Shown piece by piece: positions 58,401 through 64,000 of a DNA stretch of 64,000 nt. The stretch is taken from the NCBI RefSeq assembly GCF_003966735.1, contig NZ_AP017378.1, positions 2,376,905-2,440,904 on the forward strand, given 5' to 3'. The notes under the pieces were generated by a model that did not search any database, had not been told where the DNA came from, and worked only from the letters and a program-made list of their open reading frames with translations. The stretch is from Desulfovibrio ferrophilus. Lineage in GTDB: Bacteria > Desulfobacterota > Desulfovibrionia > Desulfovibrionales > Desulfovibrionaceae. How positions within the stretch are numbered: the first letter of the stretch is position 1; every line of letters starts with the position of its first letter. The position numbers were made by a program, and so were the translations under genes.

Positions 58401-58919
58401 GAACAGGGCCTCGGCCTCGGCCTGCAACCGGCCCAGAGCGTCACGCAGATGAGTAATGCCCGAAGCCGCAGCAAACAGGGTTTCGCCCAGGTCCCCGCCG
58501 GAAGCAAGGATGTCCTCACCCCCGAAGGCGAGTTCTTCATGATTAAGACCAAACATGGCATTGTAGGCTGGCTCGGACACCCCTCCCAGCAGAGCAGTCA
58601 GGCGCTCCTGCTCCATGGGCTGCCCGCTTGCCAAATCCACAAGGTCGTTCTTGCGGGCCTTGCGCCGCCGGAGTTCCAGGCGTTGCCCATCAGGCAACAG
58701 CAGTGAACCGCGGACCTCCACGGCCTTGCTCTCGTGCAAAAAATTATCGCTGAAACGGTGAGGCATGCCATACAGGAAATTGCGCAGGCCTCTCATGGAG
58801 GAACTCTTGCCAGCCTCGTTGGCCCCATGCACCACATGCAGAGCAAGCCCGTCCCCAAAGTCCAGACTGCGGTCCGTAAAGGGACCAAAGGCCACCAAAT
58901 CAAGCCGTATCAGCCTCAT
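55404..58919 (-). CDS. SbcC/YhaN-type ATPase
   Basis: A 1171-residue ABC/SMC-type ATPase. Walker A GANEAGKSS is at about residue 33; the C-terminal half has the signature SDGTRDQLYLALRLAG and Walker B PFIVDDILVNFDDD near residue 1120. Between lie long coiled coils. It resembles Bacillus YhaN and SbcC, DNA-binding or repair ATPases that pair with a nuclease. The start ATG overlaps the stop of the yhaO-like gene by four bases. Confidence 0.88.
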   Translation of the reverse strand: MRLIRLDLVAFGPFTDRSLDFGDGLALHVVHGANEAGKSSSMRGLRNFLYGMPHRFSDNFLHESKAVEVRGSLLLPDGQRLELRRRKARKNDLVDLASGQPMEQERLTALLGGVSEPAYNAMFGLNHEELAFGGEDILASGGDLGETLFAAASGITHLRDALGRLQAEAEALFTARGGAGKRINALLTRLKDLRREVKDTAVTPAQYKDLVKTRDELQVRLQAMQKELDRATRDRSRLERYLEASAPARLRTELRSRLAALGEAPALAPGFTERRTTALLGRDAALRNEDQASTGLRELDGRLAELDVNSDLNDSVELVDRLYQETSQHAKALRDAEKLGHERRVLLGEATRILASLRPGFALEEAESLRLNKADQARIQDLGRRYEALLERRDSAERDLRRQQRELETSRAQLAAAPEGVETTELAVLLKRTATEGDPQARWREAHAVRERQEQRAQTELARLGRWQGELSEVDTLAVPDESVVHRFEAQLNDLNAVRKSVSDAERETAARLAELTVDLQRFMDDGPVPRPKDLRQARELRDSGWSLIRRSLAGSEPGEMERTIFLQNVSEGDDLPQAYELCVRRSDDVADGLYRDADRVARRAELEAALDRLRRQQKAEGERLAELEAESAEIHGQWQALWVPLGVTPASPTEMLSWLGGWKRLREMLQVVHERRADEVRIEDEAQALRLGLREALARMGEDLPGEDAALASLLAVAHAALERHVEQRRVVTALTEQLAGLERSMVEAQALGKDAFDALGEWAAAWTLAVAPLGLGPQALPVEAQAVLDELVSLFSALDEATKLQARIEAIQADYSAYSAEVQAACQRLAPNLDAEDPARAATTLFKQLKASQQAADQRLELTAQRKRFLVQREAAQQAALEHAEALKLLCGEAGCEAPEDLEQAEASARSRSEAQTALDHAEERLLALCGGQDLDTFATQVIEQDPDVAKADIARLGVEITAHTTGRDELLQELGSLNKQLADMDGTSLAADKAQEAQGLSSDIQTGVDRLVRLRLAAAVVAREMERYRRSNQGPVLDRASGLFRKLTLESFSALEADFDHKGEPVLKGVRPTGDRLEVEAMSDGTRDQLYLALRLAGLHRYLDNNPPMPFIVDDILVNFDDDRSRATLMALAELAERTQVVFFTHHAHLVELAREAVPATSLTVHTL

Positions 58920-60193
58920 TGATTGCCCTCCCCGGTCTCCTTGACGTCCAGAAGTGGCAGCACCAACTCGCGCACGTCATCCAGCAGGGCCGCCATGGCC
59001 GCTTGATCCTCAAGGTCGGGCAAAGTGACGCCCGAGCCGGGAACAGCCCGCAGCTTGGCCTCAATATCCGTCAGATCCAGGCCCAGTTCCGCCAATTCCT
59101 CAGGTCCCTGAGCCAGGCGCTCCAATGACCGCAGCAAGTCACCCTGGGGCGTGTCGCTGTCGCGCAGGGCCTCCACATCAAGGGGAGAGGCCGTCTGCAG
59201 CTTCACCTTCTCCACCCAAGCGCGTCCGGCAGACACATCCTCGGCCAAAGCCCGCAATTCGTTCACCGTACGCTCGGGGTCCGCTGCAAGCGCGGCATGA
59301 GCCGCTGTGCGTCCAACAACCAGCACCCGCACTGCCAGGGGCAGCTCGCCCGCCTGGGCCAATGCAGCGCGCAGGGCCTCGGCGAACAGATCCCCCACCT
59401 CATGGCGATTGACAGCGGCAATGGCGTCCACTTCCACCTGTTCCCAGCGCATCACGGCCAGGGGCAGAAATTCGGTCTCCACGGTCTCGGCTTCGTTGAC
59501 GGAAACGAGCACGCAGCCCTTGGGGCCTGGCTCACGGGCATGACGCCCCTGAATGCATCCCGTGTAGATCACTGCGGGTTCTTCATGCAATTTCTTGTAA
59601 TTGTGAACGTGCCCCAAGGCCCAGTACTGATAGCCCTTGGCCACCAGTTCTTCCAGACGGCACGGGGCATAGGGTGGCGCACTGCCGTGGTTACCGCTGA
59701 CCGCCGTATGCAGCAGACCGATATTGAAACGATCCGGCAGTGGTGCGGGATAGGCTGGGACAAGGTTTTCAGAGACGTCGCGGGTGGCAAAGCTTTGCCC
59801 ATGAACGGCAATACCCAGCTCCGGAAAATCGATGGTCTCGGGCCGCTTGGCCGAAAGGATGGTGACGTTTTCCGGCAAGGGTAGAGAGCGCGTCATGACG
59901 CTGGCGGCATCGTGGTTGCCACGCACCATAATCACCCGGATGCCAGCCTGATTCAGCCGTGACATCTGGGCCGCAAAAAACAATCCCGTCTGAAAATCCT
60001 TCCAGTCGCCGTCATAGGCGTCCCCGGCGATGAGCATCAGAGGCACGGCGTGCTCAATGGCGGTGTCCACCAAACGGACCAGCGCCCGACGCGTGGCACT
60101 GCGGACCTCGTCCACAGGGGCTCCCTCGTAGCGAGACAGTCCTACGAGCGGACTATCCAGATGAATGTCGGCGGCATGCAGAAAACGGATCAT
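58916..60193 (-). CDS. SbcD/YhaO-type metallophosphoesterase nuclease
   Basis: A 425-residue calcineurin-fold nuclease. It has the full set of metal motifs: DIHLDSPL (Asp 9, His 11), GDAYDG, RGNHD, LLHT and GHVHNYK. It would work with the YhaN-like ATPase as an SbcCD-type nuclease on DNA ends or hairpins. I set the start at the ATG at 60193; the frame is open 43 codons further upstream, but that part has no ribosome site and no conservation. It is the first gene of a three-gene operon. Confidence 0.9.
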   Translation of the reverse strand: MIRFLHAADIHLDSPLVGLSRYEGAPVDEVRSATRRALVRLVDTAIEHAVPLMLIAGDAYDGDWKDFQTGLFFAAQMSRLNQAGIRVIMVRGNHDAASVMTRSLPLPENVTILSAKRPETIDFPELGIAVHGQSFATRDVSENLVPAYPAPLPDRFNIGLLHTAVSGNHGSAPPYAPCRLEELVAKGYQYWALGHVHNYKKLHEEPAVIYTGCIQGRHAREPGPKGCVLVSVNEAETVETEFLPLAVMRWEQVEVDAIAAVNRHEVGDLFAEALRAALAQAGELPLAVRVLVVGRTAAHAALAADPERTVNELRALAEDVSAGRAWVEKVKLQTASPLDVEALRDSDTPQGDLLRSLERLAQGPEELAELGLDLTDIEAKLRAVPGSGVTLPDLEDQAAMAALLDDVRELVLPLLDVKETGEGNQ

Positions 60194-60357
60194 GCGACGA
60201 AAGAACCTCGGTGTTTCAGGCAGTTGACGGTTTGTGCATCTGTACACCAAATCCCCTGGGACCGCCACCGATCTCCAGTGGCGGCAACCACATGGACAAC
60301 ACGAAGGCAGCCCTAGTGCCACGGGCGAAAATCATCGATTCAAAAACTGGAAAAGTA

Positions 60358-60385
60358 TTGACAGAAGAGGCCCGGTGGTTATTCT
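60358..60385 (+). promoter_or_regulatory. Sigma-70 promoter of the candidate non-coding RNA
   Basis: TTGACA (60358-60363), 16 bases, TATTCT (60380-60385). Expected start near 60392. Confidence 0.7.
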
Positions 60386-60391
60386 AAAGCA

Positions 60392-60596
60392 TAGGGCGGA
60401 AGTCCCGCCCGATCACATAAGGTGGCCAACCTCAATAGGAGGGTTGCCGAAATAAAACCAGCCTTCCACATCAGGCGCATAGAGGCGCCCCTAAGACTTG
60501 CCTTGCACTACGCATCCCCAGAGGTGCCCAGTCGGTAACCCGGGGACACGGCCTTATGTATCCGGCCCCCCCTGCACAAACTGGCAAGTCTTTTTT
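60392..60596 (+). ncRNA. Candidate structured non-coding RNA, family not assigned
   Basis: A ~205-base transcription unit with its own promoter (60358), several hairpins (60394-60410, 60424-60448, 60474-60489) and a T-run at 60591-60596. Long-range pairings are AGACTTGCC (60494-60502) with GGCAAGTCT (60583-60591), which would act as the terminator stem, and ACATAAGG (60415-60422) with CCTTATGT (60552-60559); these two cross, so they may be alternative. No protein frame fits. Size and location resemble 6S RNA, but I could not confirm a 6S fold; tmRNA, RNase P and SRP RNA signatures are absent. Confidence 0.55.
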
Positions 60597-60673
60597 GTGC
60601 CCTCTAAGCCTGTGTCGAAACATGGCAAGGACGCAGCAACAGGGCTGCAAAAGTGATCAAAAAGCAGGAAGCA

Positions 60674-61075
60674 CTAAGACGATTTACCACGCGGTGCGAA
60701 CAGAAGAGTGCGCACCCAGAACCCCAGCCCCCCGCCGACCACGATCCCCAGCACATTGGCCGAAGCATCGATGAGTTCACAACGCCGATTGGGCAGATAC
60801 AGCTGCCAGAACTCCAGGGAAAATCCGAGCAGCATCAGCACGAACAAGGCCCCAAAGGCCTTGGCGCTGTGCCGAAAAGCCAGGGGAGCCACCCCACCAA
60901 GCAGGGCAAATGCAATGAAATGCAGTACATTGTCCAATGAGACCCGCCAGAAGAGACGGCGGTACGGTGGCATGAAGTCCGAAAAAAGGGACACGAAAAC
61001 AAGAAACAGAATGCCCACCGCGAACAACGCGAAGAACAGCCTGACGATGCGCCGGGACTGCTGATCGTTCTCCAT
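60674..61075 (-). CDS. VanZ family membrane protein
   Basis: A 133-residue protein with three to four hydrophobic segments and the VanZ pattern (DNVLHFIAFALLGGVAPLAF, FSLEFWQLYLPNRRCELIDASANVLGIVVGGGLGF). VanZ-like proteins are widespread; a few affect antibiotic tolerance, most are unknown. It is 6 bases downstream of the small membrane gene and probably coexpressed. Confidence 0.88.
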   Translation of the reverse strand: MENDQQSRRIVRLFFALFAVGILFLVFVSLFSDFMPPYRRLFWRVSLDNVLHFIAFALLGGVAPLAFRHSAKAFGALFVLMLLGFSLEFWQLYLPNRRCELIDASANVLGIVVGGGLGFWVRTLLFAPRGKSS

Positions 61076-61081
61076 GCGGCC

Positions 61082-61252
61082 TTACTCGTCCTTGTCCTTG
61101 CGGCTATCGATCTTGTACTTGGTGTAACCGGCCAACAGCCCGGCAACAATGCCGATACCGAAAGCCCGGGGCGGGTCCCAGTTCAGAACATAGGTGGCCA
61201 TGACGCCCAATGCGCCTCCGATCATGACTCCACGAAAGAGAGCGTCCTTCAT
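61082..61252 (-). CDS. Small membrane protein, 56 residues
   Basis: Sequence starts MKDALFRGVMIGGALGVMAT and has a second hydrophobic segment, FGIGIVAGLLAGYTKY, ending in a charged tail (DSRKDKDE). AGGAG stands six bases before the ATG at 61252. Two membrane helices with a short loop are predicted. No family is recognised. It is directly upstream of VanZ. Confidence 0.75.
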   Translation of the reverse strand: MKDALFRGVMIGGALGVMATYVLNWDPPRAFGIGIVAGLLAGYTKYKIDSRKDKDE

Positions 61253-61386
61253 GCATTGCTCCTAACGGACAAATCGCCGAAATGGTTGGGGTGAGGGGCT
61301 CACCTTACCTCTTTGCGAGGCAATGGAAAAGGGGCAATTCTCGGAAAGTCCCCGGCCAGACACGACCAGTGACTAAAAACAGAGGT

Positions 61387-62424
61387 TCAGGTACCAACAA
61401 CCCGGCGTTTGGGCGCGTCTTTTGCAGCCTTACGCTCGAAGAGTTCTTCATCGGCCTTCTTGAGCAGCAGAGCAGGTGAGGTCACGGCCTCATCTTCGGT
61501 GGAAGAGACGCCAAAACTGAACCGCACGTAACGATCGATATCCGGCACCGGGGACATCTCGAAGAAACGCATCACCCGTTCCATAAACGCGCAGGCCTGT
61601 TTGCGATCTGTGTTGGGCAGGATCACCACAAACTCATCCCCGGCAAAACGGGCGCAGGCATCAATCTTACGGGCCATCTTCTGCAAACGACGAGAGAAAT
61701 AGACCAGCATCGCATCGCCCGCATCGTGCCCCAGAGTATCATTGACCTTCTTGAAATCATCCATATCCACAAAGGCCAGAGCCAAACTATCCCCATAGCG
61801 CTGAGAACGCAAAAACTCCTCGTGCAACCGCTCCTCCATGGCCCTGCGATTCAGCAGCCCCGTCAGGGAATCACGCGACGCCAGCCGAGCCAGACGCTCG
61901 TGCGCCGTGACATTGGACAGGCACAGCGAAACCTTGATGGCCAACTGCGAAAGGAGTGTGGTGTCCATGTCCGGGCTGAAACGGTCCGAACGGGTATCGG
62001 CCTGATTCAGACAGCCCACCAGTTTGCCATCCAGAATCAGCGGAGCCACGGCAATGGAACGAAGTCCCTGTGGGGCAGGAGTGGGGAGCAGCGCATCAAA
62101 CAGATGCAAGGAACGATTTTCCAGAATCGGACTCTTGCGGTCCTGCAGCAGAGAGAGTGCAGCATCGCCATCCACCAGGGCCAACTGCTCGCGCAGTTCA
62201 CCCGAAGCATCCAGATTGTCCAGCATTGCCGCCAACTCACCATCGCGGATGATGGATATCCAGACATGGGGAATATCGAATTTGGTTTTGATCAGGGAGA
62301 CCAGACGCGCGAACAGAGCTTCAAAATCCAGGATGGTCAAGACTTCCGTCTCGATCTCGAAGAATTTTCGGCAGATCTCTTCATTGCGCTTCAGAACCGC
62401 ATAAATCTGCTTTGCGTCGCTCAT
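61387..62424 (-). CDS. GAF-type sensor with GGDEF diguanylate cyclase domain
   Basis: A 345-residue protein. The first ~170 residues resemble a DUF484/GAF sensor (FDIPHVWISIIRDGELAAML, SIAVAPLILDGKLVGCLN). The C-terminal GGDEF domain has DSLTGLLNRRAM and the active loop AGDEF at about residues 258-262, where the first Gly is Ala, a change tolerated in active enzymes. An RxxD inhibition site was not confirmed. It makes cyclic di-GMP, if active. Confidence 0.88.
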   Translation of the reverse strand: MSDAKQIYAVLKRNEEICRKFFEIETEVLTILDFEALFARLVSLIKTKFDIPHVWISIIRDGELAAMLDNLDASGELREQLALVDGDAALSLLQDRKSPILENRSLHLFDALLPTPAPQGLRSIAVAPLILDGKLVGCLNQADTRSDRFSPDMDTTLLSQLAIKVSLCLSNVTAHERLARLASRDSLTGLLNRRAMEERLHEEFLRSQRYGDSLALAFVDMDDFKKVNDTLGHDAGDAMLVYFSRRLQKMARKIDACARFAGDEFVVILPNTDRKQACAFMERVMRFFEMSPVPDIDRYVRFSFGVSSTEDEAVTSPALLLKKADEELFERKAAKDAPKRRVVGT

Positions 62425-62499
62425 CCTGAACGCCTCCCTGACAATTGCGGGAAATCTCCGCCCAACTCTAAAGATTTTCAGGAGTATCTCTCATCATTT

Positions 62500-62537
62500 T
62501 CAAAATAGCAAGGCGGCGAAGATTTCTCCCCGCCGCC
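62500..62537 (-). terminator. Intrinsic terminator after the acyl-CoA synthetase gene
   Basis: A 7-bp GC stem (62512-62518 with 62531-62537), 12-base loop, then TTGCTATTTTG on the minus strand. It lies between the synthetase end and the GGDEF start. Confidence 0.7.
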
Positions 62538-62567
62538 CTACACGATTCATACTATAGATAGCTATAA

Positions 62568-64000
62568 TTACACGCTTTTCATGTCCTGGTCGCGGATTTC
62601 TGCACGCTTAATCTTGCCGGAGATGGTCTTGGGCAGCTCAGCAACATACGCGATCACCCGAGGATACTTGTACGGGGCAGTGACCTTCTTGACGTGGTTC
62701 TGCAACTCCTTGGTCAGTTCATCGGTCCCCTCAAATCCCGAGGCCAAAACAATGGTCGCCTTGACGGCCTGGCCTCTTACATCGTCGGGAACGCCAGTGA
62801 CTGCGGCTTCCACCACAGCCTCGTGGGAAATGAGTGCGCTTTCCACCTCAAAGGGTCCGATGCGATAGCCGGAGCTCTTGATCAGGTCATCCACCCGTCC
62901 CATGAACCAGTAGTACCCATCCTCATCACGCCAGGCCTTGTCACCGGTGTGGTAATAACCGCCCTCCATGGCGTTGGCAGTTTTCTCCGGCTCGTCGAGA
63001 TACTCGCTGAACAGTCCGAGTACGGGCTCCTCACCGAGGCGAATACAGATTTCACCTTCCTCGCCGGACCCCACTTCATTGCCCTCGCCGTCCAGCAGTA
63101 CCACGTCCCAACCGGGGGTGGGCTTGCCGATGGAGCCGGGCTTGGCCTCCATGAACGGGAAAGTGGCAATCTGCAGCGTGGTCTCGGTCTGGCCATAGCC
63201 CTCGTAAATGGGCAGGCCCACAATACGCTGCCAGTCTTCGAACACGCTGGTGTTCAGCAGCTCACCCGCGGTGGTGCAGTGCCTGAGCTTGGTCAGATCA
63301 TACTTCCCAAGATCCTCACGGATCAAAAAGCGATAAATGGTCGGAGGTGCGCAGAAGGTGGTCACTCCCTCACGGGCCACGACTCCCAACAAATCTGCCG
63401 GGGTGAACTTGCCCCGGAAATCATAGACGAACACGGCAGCACCGGCCATCCACTGGCCATACATCTTGCCCCACACGGCTTTGCCCCACCCCGTGTCAGC
63501 CACGGTCAGGTGCACATCACCGGGTTCCAGGTCATGCCAGTAGGCACCGGTCACGTAGTGTCCGATGGGATAGTGATGGTTGTGCATGACCATCTTCGGA
63601 GGCCCGGTGGTGCCCGACGAGAAGAAGATCAGCAGTGGATCAGCACCACAGGCGGCGTCATCGGGACGGGGGAACACATCCGCAGCCGTAGCGCAGATGG
63701 TGTCGTAGTGGCTCCAGCCCGACAGCAGCATGCCCGGACCGGTCTGGACCAGGACCTTGAGCCCCGGACTTTCGGCGCGTGCGGCGTCCACAGTGGCTGC
63801 AACGGAATCCTCACAGACAACGGCGGAGATATTGCCTGTGGCCACCCGATAGACGATGTCCTTGGTAGTCAGCAGATTCGGAGAGGGAACGCCCACTGCG
63901 CCCAGGCGATGCAGGGCCAGCATGGTTACCCAGAATTCGATGCGCCGATACAGAATGATCATCACGCGATCGCCTTTGCCCACGCCCTGCTCTTTCAGGG
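62568..64000 (-). CDS. Acyl-CoA/benzoate-type AMP-forming synthetase (partial, N-terminus outside)
   Basis: At least 477 residues, still open at the right edge of the window (upstream codons read LKEQGV before GKGDRVMI, typical of the family). It has the AMP-binding P-loop FSSGTTGPPKMVMH, YGQTETT, HTGDKAWRDEDGYYWFMGRVDDLI and the C-terminal catalytic Lys in PKTISGKIKR. It activates a carboxylic acid to acyl-CoA; the medium-chain or benzoate-like group fits best, but the substrate is unknown. Confidence 0.9.
   Translation of the reverse strand, partial: LKEQGVGKGDRVMIILYRRIEFWVTMLALHRLGAVGVPSPNLLTTKDIVYRVATGNISAVVCEDSVAATVDAARAESPGLKVLVQTGPGMLLSGWSHYDTICATAADVFPRPDDAACGADPLLIFFSSGTTGPPKMVMHNHHYPIGHYVTGAYWHDLEPGDVHLTVADTGWGKAVWGKMYGQWMAGAAVFVYDFRGKFTPADLLGVVAREGVTTFCAPPTIYRFLIREDLGKYDLTKLRHCTTAGELLNTSVFEDWQRIVGLPIYEGYGQTETTLQIATFPFMEAKPGSIGKPTPGWDVVLLDGEGNEVGSGEEGEICIRLGEEPVLGLFSEYLDEPEKTANAMEGGYYHTGDKAWRDEDGYYWFMGRVDDLIKSSGYRIGPFEVESALISHEAVVEAAVTGVPDDVRGQAVKATIVLASGFEGTDELTKELQNHVKKVTAPYKYPRVIAYVAELPKTISGKIKRAEIRDQDMKSV

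Noticed and set aside
60306-60321. TGGCAC-N5-CTGCC on the minus strand upstream of the yhaO-like gene
   Set aside because: The spacing is right, but the -12 element is CTGC rather than TTGC; not strong enough to call.

Overview
This 64 kb window is a continuous stretch of a GC-rich bacterial chromosome. The gene content and order (a rib cluster with nusB, leuS, lptE and holA; lon with acyP; a 2-hydroxyglutaryl-dehydratase-type double-cubane reductase; DsrE; LpxK; RecA and AlaS; an NlpC/P60 lipoprotein of the kind studied in Desulfovibrio) point to a Gram-negative anaerobe of the Desulfovibrionales (sulfate-reducer lineage). Lipid A and LPS-transport genes (lpxK, lptE) show an outer membrane. 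No rRNA, tRNA, CRISPR array, integrase, transposase or prophage was seen; most of the window is core genome, with accessory content in small pockets.

Layout. 1-9.5 kb (+): end of glyA, then a dCMP deaminase, ribD, ribE, ribBA, ribH, nusB, an unknown protein, leuS, lptE and holA. 9.5-14.2 kb: radC, acyP, lon, greA. 14.2-22.2 kb: a GH57/DUF3536 enzyme, a minus-strand translationally coupled set (DUF3795, trmFO, EVE-domain protein, slyX), an orphan peptide-ABC ATPase, a single-domain RuvC-like protein, an unknown protein and a YjdF-type membrane protein. 22.2-31.3 kb: a double-cubane reductase with its ATP-driven activator, an NhaC antiporter, a DsrE protein, CorA and MscS, an ArsR-controlled Cu/Zn permease, and an exported isochorismatase-fold protein. 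31.3-41.1 kb: alaS and recA (-), a PP-loop thiolase-like protein, a Bax-inhibitor-1 family protein, lpxK, rnr. 41.1-50 kb: a tiny membrane-peptide gene with its own promoter and terminator, an NlpC/P60 lipoprotein, mnmE, a 1297-residue HEAT/pentapeptide/class I adenylate cyclase, and an HD-GYP protein. 50-55 kb: an HxlR regulator diverging from nitroreductase/monooxygenase/OYE genes, then htpG. 55-64 kb: a yhaO-yhaN-type SMC/nuclease operon with a small DUF6899-like gene, a candidate ~205-nt non-coding RNA, a VanZ protein with a 56-residue membrane partner, a GGDEF protein and an acyl-CoA synthetase cut by the window edge.

How it fits together. The rib genes cover nearly all of riboflavin synthesis, but the RibB half of RibBA has Gln where characterised enzymes have a catalytic/metal-binding His. 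Several genes concern tRNA modification (trmFO, mnmE, the PP-loop protein) and stress (lon, htpG, recA, radC, yhaNO). Second-messenger enzymes are prominent: a cAMP-type cyclase beside an HD-GYP c-di-GMP hydrolase, and a GGDEF protein.

The points most worth a second look are the HEAT-pentapeptide-cyclase fusion, the unassigned structured RNA at about 60392-60596, the small peptide gene at 41360, a perfect sigma-54 promoter with no obvious gene behind it at 36490, the direct repeats in the HxlR-nitroreductase divergent region, the inverted pair of palindromic elements after htpG, and the EVE protein coupled to trmFO. All calls are from reading the sequence; no database search was run.
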